Shown here piece by piece: positions 25,107 to 34,045 of a stretch of 64,000 nucleotides of DNA. The position numbers and the translations under genes are program-made. The notes under the pieces are model-generated. The model worked only from the letters and a program-made list of their open reading frames with translations. It had not been told where the DNA came from and ran no database searches. The DNA is taken from NCBI GenBank assembly GCA_016710335.1, contig JADJXQ010000005.1, forward strand, positions 1 through 64,000, read 5' to 3'. The DNA is from Rhodospirillales bacterium (lineage in GTDB: Bacteria; Pseudomonadota; Alphaproteobacteria; Rhodospirillales; Defluviicoccaceae). Within the stretch, counting starts at the first letter, position 1; every line of letters starts with the position of its first letter.

Positions 25107-26003
25107 TCAGTCCCGGAGAGAAATGTCACGCAGCCCGTCGGCGAGCAGGTTGAAGCCCAGGATCAGCGACGAGATGGCGATGCACGGAAACACCGTCATG
25201 TGCGGGAACGCCAGCGCCAGCGACCGGGCCTCGTTGATCATGCCGCCCCAGTCCGGATCCGGCGGCGGCAGGCCAAGCCCCAGGAATCCGAGCACGCCGA
25301 TGGTGATGATGACGTAGCCGAGCCTGAGACAAGCATCGACGATCAGCGGCCCGCGGGCGTTGGGGAGGATCTCCACCAGCATGATGAACCAGCCGGACTC
25401 GCCGCGGGTCTGGGCGGCGGCGACGTAGTCACGATTGCGCAGATCCAGCACCAGGCCGCGGACGATGCGCATGATGCCGGGCGCGCTGGCGAAGGTTATG
25501 GCGATAATGATGTTGAGCCCGGAAGCGCCGATGGTGGTTATCACCAGGATATAGAGGACCAGCACCGGGAACGACAGGATGATATTGGCGAGGAACGACA
25601 GCGCCTCGTCCACGAAGCCCCGGTAGTAGCCGGCCGCGAGGCCCATGAGGATGCCGACGGTGTACGCCGCCGCGGTCGCCACCGGCGCATAGAACAGCAC
25701 GGTGCGCGAGCCCCAGATCAGGCGCGACAGGATATCGCGGCCGATATGGTCGGTGCCGAGCCAGAACACGCCGTCGCCGGCGGCGTAGTCGGTAAAGGGC
25801 TTGGCGAATGGCTGCAGGGTAGCATTGGGATGGAACGGCGCGATCAGCGGCGCGAGCACCGCGACCACCGCCCAGAACAGGATCAGCCCCGCGCCGATCA
25901 TCGCGACCGGGCTTTCCCGCAACAGCGCGAACGAGCGGAGCGCCCGGCGGAGCGCGCCGGCGGGCGAGGACGGCGGCGCCGTTGCTGCTGCGAGTTCTGT
26001 CAC
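25107..26003 (-). CDS. ABC transporter permease, DppC type
   Basis: About 298 residues from the GTG at 26003. The open frame extends to 26069, but that would overlap the DppB-type gene by 44 bp. It has an N-terminal membrane segment after SFALLRESPVAMIGAGLILFW, FWLGTDHIGRDILSRLIWGSR (the OppC N-terminal signature) and the permease EAA-like loop ILPNARGPLIVDACLRLGYVIITIGVLGFLGLGLPPPDPDWG. It forms the channel with the gene upstream. Confidence 0.88.
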   Translation of the reverse strand: MTELAAATAPPSSPAGALRRALRSFALLRESPVAMIGAGLILFWAVVAVLAPLIAPFHPNATLQPFAKPFTDYAAGDGVFWLGTDHIGRDILSRLIWGSRTVLFYAPVATAAAYTVGILMGLAAGYYRGFVDEALSFLANIILSFPVLVLYILVITTIGASGLNIIIAITFASAPGIMRIVRGLVLDLRNRDYVAAAQTRGESGWFIMLVEILPNARGPLIVDACLRLGYVIITIGVLGFLGLGLPPPDPDWGGMINEARSLALAFPHMTVFPCIAISSLILGFNLLADGLRDISLRD

Positions 26004-26025
26004 GGCGTCAGCATCCCCGCAGGCC

Positions 26026-26958
26026 TCAACTGAACCGGATGCGCGGATTGAGATAGGTGTAGCCGACATCCGCGATGGTCTGCGTCGAAGCGGCGACGAA
26101 CACCGCGACCATGGCGCACGCCTCGATCAGGAAGATGTCCTGGTTGAGCGACGCTTCCAGCAACAGCGCCCCGAAGCCCTTGTAGGCGAAATAGAACTCG
26201 ACGACGATCACTCCCGACAAGAGCCAATTGATCTGCAGGGTAATGACGGTGAACGGCGCGATCAGGGCGTTGCGGAGCGCGTGGCGGAGGATCACCCGCC
26301 GGTGCGGCAGACCCTTGAGGACGGCAGTGCGGATATAGGGCGTGGTCATGACCTCGGCCATCGACGCGCGTGTCATGCGGGCGATATAGCCGAAGTCGTA
26401 GAGGACCAGCACCATCACCGGCAGCACGAGCTGCGTCCAGTCGAACCCGTTGGTCATGCTGCTGGTCCCGGGCAGGATGCCAAGCCAGAACACGAAGATG
26501 GCGGAGAGGAACACGGCGCTGGCGAACTCGGGGATCGAGGTGGTGACGATGCTGGTGATCGAGATCGAGCGGTCCAGCGCCGAGCCTTCACGCATGCCGG
26601 CAAGCACACCAAGGACAAGCGAAAGCGGGATCATCACTACGAATACCCAGAAGCCCAGAATCGCCGTGTTCCAGAGCCGCGGCCACAGGACGTCGGCGAC
26701 CGGAACCTTGAACCGCACCGACTGCCCGAAGTCGCCGGTGGCGAAGTCGCCGAGCCAGGTGAGGTAGCGGATCCAGAAAGGCTCGAAGTAGCCGTGCGCC
26801 TCGAGCCAGAGGGTACGCTGTTCCTCCGAGGAATAAGGGCCGAGCACCTTGGTGGCGACGCTGCCGGGCGTCAGTTCCAGAAGCAGGAACAGCAGCAGCG
26901 ACACCACCAGCATGGTCAACACCATGATGGCGACACGGCGGAGAATGAAGCGGGTCAT
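26026..26958 (-). CDS. ABC transporter permease, DppB type
   Basis: 310 residues: an N-terminal membrane helix (RRVAIMVLTMLVVSLLLFLLLEL), the DppB domain (YLTWLGDFATGDFGQSVRF), several further membrane spans, and the cytoplasmic loop VLKGLPHRRVILRHALRNALIAPFTVI that docks on the ATPase. It follows the binding protein gene by about 35 bp. Confidence 0.9.
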   Translation of the reverse strand: MTRFILRRVAIMVLTMLVVSLLLFLLLELTPGSVATKVLGPYSSEEQRTLWLEAHGYFEPFWIRYLTWLGDFATGDFGQSVRFKVPVADVLWPRLWNTAILGFWVFVVMIPLSLVLGVLAGMREGSALDRSISITSIVTTSIPEFASAVFLSAIFVFWLGILPGTSSMTNGFDWTQLVLPVMVLVLYDFGYIARMTRASMAEVMTTPYIRTAVLKGLPHRRVILRHALRNALIAPFTVITLQINWLLSGVIVVEFYFAYKGFGALLLEASLNQDIFLIEACAMVAVFVAASTQTIADVGYTYLNPRIRFS

Positions 26959-26992
26959 TGGAGCCGCCGACCCGGCGGAAGCTAGCGAGCGC

Positions 26993-28693
26993 TTAAGCCA
27001 GCCACACCTTGTTGTAGTGATGCTCGAGGGCGACGTGGGCGTAGAGGTCGCGAACGCGCTTGTTTGCGGGCACGAACACCGAGACCCAGAACGGCTGGGC
27101 GATGACGGCGTCGTCCTGCAGGATCCGCTCCAGGTCCTTCATGACCTTGCGCCGGGCAGCGGGGTCGAGGATGGCGTTGGCCTCGTCGAGCAGGCGGTCG
27201 TATTCCGGGTTCGAGTACGAGGTCTCGTTCCACGCCGTGCCGCTGCGATAGGCGAGGTTGAGGGTCTGCACGCCGAGCGCCCGATGCGCCCAAGCGGTGA
27301 AGCCGAACGGCGTCGTCAGCCAGCGGTCCCAGTAGGTGCCGCCCGGCATGATGTTGACGGCGATGTCGATGCCTGCCGGCCGGCACATCTCCGCCAGCGC
27401 CGTGCAGGTGCTCTGCTCCCAGGTGGGATTGGCGACGCAGTCGAGCGTCACCCTGAGCCCGTCCGCATGCCCCGCCTCGGCGAGATACTTTCGGGCGAGG
27501 TCGTAGTCCTGCTTCAGCGGCGGGAGTTCCGCATATTCCGGATGGATCGGCGCGACATGGTGGTCTTCGCCGATGGCGCCGAGGCCGCGGTGCACGAGAT
27601 CGAGCATGCGCTGCTGGTCGACGCAGGCCTGGATCGCCTTCCGCACCGCCTTGTTGTCGAACGGCGCCTCGGTCACCTTCATGCGTGCCACGCCTGCCTG
27701 TGCGGTCACCGTCTGATGCAACTCGAGGTGCGGGATGGCCTTAACCACGTCGATCTGCTCGATGCTGATCCGATGGGTGGTGTCGACCTGGTCGGACGCC
27801 AGCGCCGCGATCTTGGCGGCCGGGTCGTCGCCGTGGTCGATGTACGTTATGCCGTCGAGGTAGACGTCGCCGCCCCAGTACGGCGCGCCGCTGCGCCGGA
27901 CCAGCACCGCCTTCTCGCCGACCGCGAACGCCTTGAGGGTGAAAGGTCCGGTGCCGACCGGGTTCTTCGAGAGGTCGCCGCCCGTCTCCATGAAGTCCCG
28001 ATGGACGATCAGGGCCGGATAGTCGGCCATCGACTCCGGCAGCGACAGGTCCGCACGGTTGAGGTGGAAGCGAACGGTGTGGTCGTCGATTTTCTCGACG
28101 GCGCCTTCCGACATCATGGTCGACAGCACCGGATTGCCGGCCTCGTCGGTCTTGCCGGTGTCGATGTCGCTGGTCATCGCGCTGAACCGGCCCTGGTTGG
28201 AGGAACCGGTGGCGGGATCGAGCCAGCGCTTGAAGTTGAACACCACGTCATCGGCGATGAAGTCGTCGCCGTTCGACCACTTGACGCCCTTGCGCAACTT
28301 GAAGGTCCAGGTCTTGAGGTCGTCGGAGGCGTCCCAGCTTTCGGCGAGCCAGGGCTCGGCGACGTTGTCCTTGTTGATGCGGACCATCGGCTCGGTGATA
28401 TGGCGGGCGATGTTGCCCTTCTCCGACCAGTCGTAGGTGGCCGGGTCGGTGATCTCCTGCACGTTCATGGACACGCGAAGCGTGCCGCCCGACTTCGGCG
28501 TCTCGGCGGCGCGCGCAGGCCTCACCAGACGGCCGGCGCCGACCGTGCCCGCCAACGCGTAGGCAGCCGACGCGGCCAGGCCCAGGCGGGTGGCGGTCGC
28601 CAGGAACTCGCGCCGCCCGATCTCGCCCTTGCGAAACTGCTCGACAAGCTCGGGAACGTAGGGGTGCGCCCCGCGGGGACCTGCTTTCGCCAT
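26993..28693 (-). CDS. Periplasmic peptide-binding protein (SBP family 5)
   Basis: 566 residues from the ATG at 28693; the in-frame text upstream of it looks non-coding. After about 25 residues comes a twin-arginine type signal (GRREFLATATRLGLAASAAYALAGTVGAG ending ARA), so export is probably through Tat. The mature part is a family-5 solute binding protein (GGTLRVSMNVQEITDPATYDW, WTFKLRKGVKWSNGDDFIADDVVFNFKRWLDP, GTGPFTLKAFAVGEKAVLVRR). First gene of the ABC operon. The substrate is a di- or oligopeptide or similar compound; specificity cannot be read. Confidence 0.88.
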   Translation of the reverse strand: MAKAGPRGAHPYVPELVEQFRKGEIGRREFLATATRLGLAASAAYALAGTVGAGRLVRPARAAETPKSGGTLRVSMNVQEITDPATYDWSEKGNIARHITEPMVRINKDNVAEPWLAESWDASDDLKTWTFKLRKGVKWSNGDDFIADDVVFNFKRWLDPATGSSNQGRFSAMTSDIDTGKTDEAGNPVLSTMMSEGAVEKIDDHTVRFHLNRADLSLPESMADYPALIVHRDFMETGGDLSKNPVGTGPFTLKAFAVGEKAVLVRRSGAPYWGGDVYLDGITYIDHGDDPAAKIAALASDQVDTTHRISIEQIDVVKAIPHLELHQTVTAQAGVARMKVTEAPFDNKAVRKAIQACVDQQRMLDLVHRGLGAIGEDHHVAPIHPEYAELPPLKQDYDLARKYLAEAGHADGLRVTLDCVANPTWEQSTCTALAEMCRPAGIDIAVNIMPGGTYWDRWLTTPFGFTAWAHRALGVQTLNLAYRSGTAWNETSYSNPEYDRLLDEANAILDPAARRKVMKDLERILQDDAVIAQPFWVSVFVPANKRVRDLYAHVALEHHYNKVWLA

Positions 28694-28871
28694 CGCGCGT
28701 CGTCCTTCTCCCTGTTCGCTACCTTGTCCCCGGCTCTCATCCGCGCCGCCATTCAGTATCTGGTGTTTCACCGGCCCTGCATACGAAAAAACCCCGCGAC
28801 AGATGGAGAAGCGTGATCCACTTCAGCGGTGCGGGCGTAAACCCGTTCATATCCTCCCCTCCATGACTTGA

Positions 28872-28908
28872 GCGCCTGGCAACGGAAGTTGCCGGGCGCC
28901 ACTTTTTT
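28872..28908 (+). terminator. Intrinsic-terminator hairpin reading on the plus strand
   Basis: GCGCCTGGCAAC (28872-28883), GGAA loop, GTTGCCGGGCGC (28888-28899), then CAC and T6. The T-run is on the plus strand, while both neighbouring genes are on the minus strand. It could end an antisense transcript or simply separate the two operons. Confidence 0.55.
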
Positions 28909-28913
28909 CGGCA

Positions 28914-29921
28914 TCAGGTGACGTAGCCGGAATCTGGGCGCAGCGCGCCTTGAGCGATACGCTCGCGCCACCACGCCACCGTCGTCTCCAGTCCCGACTC
29001 CAGGCTCCGGCGCGGCCTCCAGCCGGTCGCGGTCGACAGGCGCTCGGCGTCGGCCAGCAACAGCCGTACCTCGGAATCCGCAGGACGGAAGCGCGCCTCC
29101 TGGGTCTCCAGCGGTTTGTCGGTTCCAGTGATGCGCCGGACAAGGTCCACCACGTCGGCGACGCTCGCGGCGACGCCGGCGCCGCTGTTGTAGACGCTGC
29201 CGGGGTGGATGCGATCGGAGGTCGCGACAGCCAGGAACGCCTCCACGGTGTCGGCCACGTAGCTGAAGTCGCGCCGCGGCGTCGCGTCGCCGATGCGGAT
29301 CGCCGCGCAACGCGGATCCAACGCCTGGCGGATGACCGTCGGGATGACGGCGCGTTCGCTCTGGCGGGGGCCGAAGGTGTTGAAGGGCCGGAGCGTCACC
29401 GCCTGCAGCGCGTGCGAGCGGGCATACGCTTCGACCATGGCGTCGGCGCCGATCTTGGAGGCGGCGTAGGGCGACTGGCCCTGCAGCGGATGGGTCTCGT
29501 CGATGGGGGTGCGGAGGGCGGTGCCGTAGACTTCGCTGGTGGACGTGTGGACCACGCGCCCGACGCCGTGGCGGCGCGCCGCTTCGAGGACGTTGAGGGT
29601 GCCGGTTACGTTGACGTCGACGTAGGAGCGCGCCGCCGCGTAGGAGTAGGGAATACCGATCAACGCCGCGAGATGAAAGACGATCTCCTGGCCCGCCATC
29701 ACGTCGTCCATGCACTGTGGATCGCGTACGTCTCCCCGAGCAATGCGGACCGCGGCGCGCACATCGCCCGCAAGCGAATCGAGCCAGCCGCAGCTGTCGA
29801 ATGCGTTGTAGAGGCTGAGGGCCGTCACCCGCGCTCCGGCCGCGACCAGGCGCTCCACCAGGTGCGAGCCGATGAAGCCGTCGGCGCCGGTCACCAGAAC
29901 GTTGCTGCCCCCGACGTCCAA
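28914..29921 (-). CDS. legB: NAD-dependent sugar 4,6-dehydratase, LegB-like
   Basis: 335 residues, extended SDR. It has GADGFIGSHLVERLVAAGA (NAD-binding) and HTSTSEVYGTALRTPIDETHPLQGQSPYAASKIGAD (catalytic Tyr-x3-Lys as YAASK), followed by LRPFNTFGPRQSERAVIPTVI. The family includes LegB, the nucleotide-GlcNAc 4,6-dehydratase that opens legionaminic acid synthesis. It starts with TTG at 29921 behind GGGGAGAG. It is transcribed away from the LegC-led operon across a 250-bp gap, so both may share a control region. A different 4,6-dehydratase or epimerase specificity cannot be excluded. Confidence 0.75.
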   Translation of the reverse strand: MDVGGSNVLVTGADGFIGSHLVERLVAAGARVTALSLYNAFDSCGWLDSLAGDVRAAVRIARGDVRDPQCMDDVMAGQEIVFHLAALIGIPYSYAAARSYVDVNVTGTLNVLEAARRHGVGRVVHTSTSEVYGTALRTPIDETHPLQGQSPYAASKIGADAMVEAYARSHALQAVTLRPFNTFGPRQSERAVIPTVIRQALDPRCAAIRIGDATPRRDFSYVADTVEAFLAVATSDRIHPGSVYNSGAGVAASVADVVDLVRRITGTDKPLETQEARFRPADSEVRLLLADAERLSTATGWRPRRSLESGLETTVAWWRERIAQGALRPDSGYVT

Positions 29922-30030
29922 TCCACTCTCCCCACCGAGCCGTCAGGGGCGGTCTAACCGCCGGACGTGGAAAACGCAAACGGGCGAGCCTTGACATCCA
30001 GCCGACGAGTTAGCAGGGTTCGCCGATCCG

Positions 30031-30060
30031 GCGGCCGCGGCTTCGCGGCCGCGCCTTTTA
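30031..30060 (+). terminator. Terminator-like hairpin upstream of the LegC operon
   Basis: GCGGCCGCG (30031-30039), loop GCTT, CGCGGCCGC (30044-30052), then GCCTTTTA. The 9-bp GC stem plus T-run reads on the plus strand, about 110 bp before the LegC coding region. It could act as an attenuator or insulate from antisense reading out of legB. Confidence 0.45.
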
Positions 30061-30249
30061 TCGCACCCGCGCGGTTCTGCCGAGTCACCCGGCTCGGCGG
30101 TAGCGTGCGCGAGCCGCGAGCCAACGGAGACCGGTGCGGCGGCGTTACCCCTGAAACAGGCTATCATAGAACACACTATCCCCCTGTCGGTTCCCGACCT
30201 GAACGGTCGAGAGGCGGAGGCCGTCGCCGCCGCTGTCGCGGACGGCTGG

Positions 30250-31290
30250 GTGTCGTCCGCAGGCCCGTCGGTCGCGATGTTCGAGGCCCGGATCGCTGCC
30301 CTCAGCGGACAAGCGCAGGGCGTCGCCACATCCAGCGGCACAGCAGCACTGCATCTGGCTCTGGTGGCGGCCGGCGTTACGCCGGGCGATTATGTCATCG
30401 TCCCCGACTGGACGTTCGCCGCAACGGCCAATGCGGTGGTGCACGCCGGCGCCCGCCCCATATTCGTCGATATCTCCGCTGAGAGCTGGACCCTCGACGC
30501 CGACCTGGTCGAGCGGACGCTGGACCGGGAAGAGCGGATCGCAGCGGTTGTCGCCGTCCACGCCCTCGGCCATTCCGCCGATATGGATCGCCTGGTCGAC
30601 GTTTGCCGCCGCTTCGCCGTTCCGCTGGTCGAGGACGCCGCCGGCGCCATCGGCGCTCGATATCGCGATCGTCCCGTCGGCGGCCTCGGCGATGCGGCGG
30701 TTTTCAGCTTCAACGGCAACAAGCTCTTGACCACCGGTGGCGGCGGCATGATCGTCACCGACAACGCGGAGTGGGCCGAACGGGCGCGGTCCCTGTCGAC
30801 CCAGGCCCGCGACGGCGCCCGCTATCGCTACCGGGAGGTGGGTTTCAACTGCCGCATGCCAAACATCAACGCTGCCCTCGGCTTGGCGCAACTCGACCGC
30901 CTCGACGCCATGCTCGAGGTCAAGCGGCGCATCGCCGAGGCCTATGACCGCGCCCTGCACGGACGCACGGATCTGCGGCCGATGCCGCGCTGCGCCTGGG
31001 GGCGGAGCAACAACTGGCTCTATTCGGTGCTGTGCGCGTCGCGGGACCAGGCCGGACGGCTGGTCGAGCATCTGAGGCGCGCCGCCATCGAGGCGCGGGT
31101 GTTCTGGGAGTCGCTGTCCGACCAGCCCCCGTACGCCGGCTTCCCCCGATCGCTGACCGGAGTGGCCGCCGGTATTTCCGGCCGCGTCGTGTCGCTGCCG
31201 TCGTCCAGCACGCTCAGCGACGGGGACCAGGCGCGGGTGCTGTCCGCCCTTCAGGCTTGGCGCGGCGACAAGATGGCGACGCCGGAATGA
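30250..31290 (+). CDS. legC: PLP-dependent sugar aminotransferase, LegC-like
   Basis: At least 346 residues (from the GTG at 30250). Family motifs are GVATSSGTAALHLAL, DYVIVPDWTFAATANAV, HALGHSADMD, EDAAGAIGARY and FNGNKLLTTGGGG, where the Lys binds PLP. The DegT/DnrJ/EryC1 family, and LegC within it, aminates the 4-keto sugar made by LegB. The frame clearly continues upstream: IPLSVPDLNGREAEAV (from 30178) is the expected N-terminus. There is no ATG, GTG or TTG before it; candidates are ATA 30166 (after ACAGG) or CTG 30151. The real start is therefore non-canonical or mutated. Stop overlaps the next ATG. Confidence 0.85.
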   Translation: MSSAGPSVAMFEARIAALSGQAQGVATSSGTAALHLALVAAGVTPGDYVIVPDWTFAATANAVVHAGARPIFVDISAESWTLDADLVERTLDREERIAAVVAVHALGHSADMDRLVDVCRRFAVPLVEDAAGAIGARYRDRPVGGLGDAAVFSFNGNKLLTTGGGGMIVTDNAEWAERARSLSTQARDGARYRYREVGFNCRMPNINAALGLAQLDRLDAMLEVKRRIAEAYDRALHGRTDLRPMPRCAWGRSNNWLYSVLCASRDQAGRLVEHLRRAAIEARVFWESLSDQPPYAGFPRSLTGVAAGISGRVVSLPSSSTLSDGDQARVLSALQAWRGDKMATPE

Positions 31291-31857
31291 CGCTGCTCCT
31301 GGTCGGCGCGGGCGGACACGCCAAGGTGGTCGTCGAGGCGCTTGCCGCCTGCGACACATGGACCGACGCTTACGTCGACGCGCGCGAGAATACCTGGCTG
31401 CCCAGCCAGCACCTCGTCAGCGACGAGGACGCCTGGTTGATGCGGCCCGGCGCGTTCGTCCTCGGACTCGGTGGCGTCTCGGTGGCGCAACTGCGGCGTC
31501 GCTTCCGTCTGTTCGACGCCTATCGTGACCGCGACTGGACCGCGCCGGAGGTCGTCCACCCCGAGGCGCGCGTCAGCGTTTTCTATCGTCGGCGAAGGCA
31601 CCATCGTGCTCGCCGCCGCAGTCATCCAGCCGGGCGCCATCATCGGCGACGCGGTGATCGTCAACACCGGCGCCATCATCGAACATGACTGTACGGTCGG
31701 CAGCGGCACGCACGTGGCGTCCGGCGCCATCCTTTCGGGCGGGTGCAGCGTCGGCACCCACTGCATGATCGGCGCCGGCGCCGTCGTGCTGCACGGCGCA
31801 GAGGTGCCGAACGAAACGCTCGTGGCGTCGCTGACCAGATACCCGGCGCGACAGTAG
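31287..31857 (+). pseudogene. neuD: NeuD/PglD-type acetyltransferase with a frameshift
   Basis: It begins MTLLLVGAGGHAKVVVEALAA, the NeuD/PglD nucleotide-sugar pocket. At about 31583 (GCGTTTTCTATC) the frame slips by one base. The left-handed beta-helix then follows in another frame (IVGEGTIVLAAAVIQPGAIIGDAVIVNTGAIIEHDCTVG, then VGTHCMIGAGAVVLHGAEVPNETLV). In the pathway this enzyme N-acetylates the 4-amino sugar (LegH role). Both halves are well conserved and ends overlap both neighbours as in an intact operon, so this is either a very recent mutation or a sequencing indel. Confidence 0.75.
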
Positions 31858-32870
31858 TGCCCGTATCGACGCCGCTGATCATCGCCGAGGCCGGCGTCAA
31901 CCACAACGGCGATGTCAGCCGCGCCATGGACATGGTGGCCGCGGCGCGACAAGCTGGCGCCGACTATGTCAAGTTCCAGGCCTTCCGCGCCCATGAGATC
32001 AGCGCTCCCGGAGCCTCCACGGCGCCCTATCAGCAACGCAACAGCGGCATGGACGATCAGCTCTCCCTCCTGCGCGGCCTGGAGCTGTCGCTCGATGATT
32101 TGGGCGTCTTGGCGAAGGCCTGTCGGTCGGCTGGCATCCGCTTTCTCTGCACCCCCTTCGACAGGGCGATGACCCCGGCCCTGATCGACATGGGAATGGA
32201 CCGCATCAAGATCCCGTCCGGGGAGCTGACCAATACTCCGGCGCTGAAGTATTTCGGCGGCCTTGGCCTGCCCGTTTTGCTGTCGACAGGAATGGCGACG
32301 CTCGACGAGGTGTCGCGCGCCGCGGCGACTTTGCGGGACGCCGGCGCCGAGGACATCACCCTGCTGCACTGCACGTCGCTCTATCCCGCGCCGTACGACA
32401 GCATCAACCTCAGGGCGATGATCACGATGGGCGGGCATCTCGGGCTCCCGGTCGGCTATTCGGATCACAGCCTCGGAGACCACGTCGCAGTGGCGGCGGT
32501 GGCGTTGGGCGCCGTGGCCATCGAGAAGCACTTCACCTTGGACCGGTCGCTGCCGGGTCCCGATCACCAGGCGTCGCTGGAACCGGACGAACTGGCGGCT
32601 CTGTTGCGAAAATGCCGCGAGACGGCGGTTGCCCTGGGTGACGGCGTCAAGCGGCCTGCGGCGGGGGAGGCGGAGACCGCGGCGCTGGTGCGGCGGAGCT
32701 GGCATGCCCGTCGCGACATGCCGGCCGGGACGATGCTCGCCGACTCCGACGTGGCGCTGCAGCGCCCGGCCGACGGGCTGCCGCCGGACGTTTGCCCTTT
32801 CGGCCGACGGCTCGAACGCGCCGTCGCGGCGGGCGACGCTCTCCGTGCCGAGGATCTGGCGCCGGCATGA
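31857..32870 (+). CDS. neuB: Nonulosonic acid synthase (NeuB/LegI family)
   Basis: 337 residues from the GTG that overlaps the preceding TAG (TAGTG). It condenses a 6-carbon N-acyl sugar with phosphoenolpyruvate to a 9-carbon sialic-type acid. Visible: IIAEAGVNHNGDVSRAMDMV, KFQAF, PSGELTNTPALKYF, LSTGMATLDEV, LLHCTSLYPAPYDSINLRAM, GYSDHSLGDHVAVAAVALGAVAIEKHFTLDR (metal/PEP site), and a C-terminal antifreeze-like (SAF) domain. NeuB, LegI and PseI cannot be split by eye; the neighbouring LegB/LegC/NeuC favour LegI. Confidence 0.9.
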   Translation: MPVSTPLIIAEAGVNHNGDVSRAMDMVAAARQAGADYVKFQAFRAHEISAPGASTAPYQQRNSGMDDQLSLLRGLELSLDDLGVLAKACRSAGIRFLCTPFDRAMTPALIDMGMDRIKIPSGELTNTPALKYFGGLGLPVLLSTGMATLDEVSRAAATLRDAGAEDITLLHCTSLYPAPYDSINLRAMITMGGHLGLPVGYSDHSLGDHVAVAAVALGAVAIEKHFTLDRSLPGPDHQASLEPDELAALLRKCRETAVALGDGVKRPAAGEAETAALVRRSWHARRDMPAGTMLADSDVALQRPADGLPPDVCPFGRRLERAVAAGDALRAEDLAPA

Positions 32871-34045
32871 TCCGCATCCTCAGCGTCTCGTCGTCGCGCG
32901 CCGACGTCACCATCCTCAACGCGGTCTGGCGGGCGCTAGCCGAGCGGGTGGACTGTGATCTGCATGTGTTCGCTACCGGCATGCACATGGCGGCGGGCGG
33001 GCAGCCGGTGGAAGGCCTGCCGCACAGCGCCGGTCTCCATCGCGGGGGCATGGATCTATCGGGCGACGCCGGAGCAAAAGCGGCGGCGGCGATGGCCGCG
33101 ATCACTCGCGACGCGGGCCGGACAATTGCCGAGGTGCGGCCGGATGCGGTGTTGCTGGTCGGCGACCGGCTGGACATGATCCCGGCGGCGCTGGCGGCGC
33201 TGCCGGCAAACGTGCCGCTGGTCCACGTCCACGGCGGCGAGATAACCGAGGGCGCCATCGACGACCGCATCCGCCATGCGATGACCAAGCTCTCTCACCT
33301 CCATTGCGTTTCCAGCAGTGGCGCCGCAGCGCGGGTGGCTGCGATGGGCGAGGAGGCATGGCGCATTCACGTCACCGGCGCGCCGGCGCTCGACACGTTG
33401 TTGGCGGTGCCGGAACTCGACGCCGATACCTTCCTCCGTGAAACAAGGGTGCTGGACCTGCCCGGCGATCCGCTGGCGCTGCGGCTGGTCACGGTTCATC
33501 CCGAAACCAACGCCGACGACCCGCAGGCGCCGCTGACGGCGGTGCTCGCCGCGCTCGAGGCGCGGCCAGCGCCGACCTTGCTCACGTGGCCGAACAGCGA
33601 CCCCGGCGGCGAAGCGATGCGCATCGAGATCAACAGGTTCGCCACCGCGAAGGCATGGGCGATGCTCGTCAACACCCTCGGCCCCAGGCTCTATGCAAGC
33701 GCCCTCCGCCATGCAGCGATGATGGTCGGCAACTCGTCGAGCGGCCTCATCGAGGCCGGCCTGTTCGGCCTGCCGGTGATCAACGTCGGCGATCGCCAGA
33801 AGGGGCGCGAGCGCGGCCCCAACGTCATCGACGTCGCCAACCATGCCGACGCAGTGCTGCAAGCCCTCGACCGCCTCGGTCCGCGGCCGCCGCGCTTCCG
33901 CCGCTTCAGCCCCTACGGCGACGGCAAGGCCGCGCCGCGCATCGCAGACGTGCTGACCAACCTGCCGCCGTGGAAGAGACTGGTCGCGAAGACCGGGCTG
34001 ACCGACATCGGTGCTCAGGGCGTCCAGAGCGCGACGGCGGGATGA
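32867..34045 (+). CDS. neuC: Hydrolysing UDP-sugar 2-epimerase (NeuC/LegG family)
   Basis: 392 residues, start overlapping the NeuB stop (ATGA). It has VSSSRADVTILNAVWRAL, FATGMHM, VLLVGDRLDMIPAALAAL, VHVHGGEITEGAIDDRIRHAMTKLSHLHC, TVHPETN and MVGNSSSGLIEAGLFGLPVINVGDRQKGRERGPNVIDV. These are the two GT-B-like lobes of NeuC. It releases the nucleotide and inverts C2, feeding the synthase encoded just upstream. Confidence 0.9.
   Translation: MIRILSVSSSRADVTILNAVWRALAERVDCDLHVFATGMHMAAGGQPVEGLPHSAGLHRGGMDLSGDAGAKAAAAMAAITRDAGRTIAEVRPDAVLLVGDRLDMIPAALAALPANVPLVHVHGGEITEGAIDDRIRHAMTKLSHLHCVSSSGAAARVAAMGEEAWRIHVTGAPALDTLLAVPELDADTFLRETRVLDLPGDPLALRLVTVHPETNADDPQAPLTAVLAALEARPAPTLLTWPNSDPGGEAMRIEINRFATAKAWAMLVNTLGPRLYASALRHAAMMVGNSSSGLIEAGLFGLPVINVGDRQKGRERGPNVIDVANHADAVLQALDRLGPRPPRFRRFSPYGDGKAAPRIADVLTNLPPWKRLVAKTGLTDIGAQGVQSATAG

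Noticed and set aside
28780..28870. Short minus-strand frame beginning MNGFTPAPLKWITLLHLSRG behind GAGGGGAGGAT
   Set aside because: A good ribosome site and a start codon are present, but the 38-codon frame has no recognisable features and no way to support it from this sequence alone.
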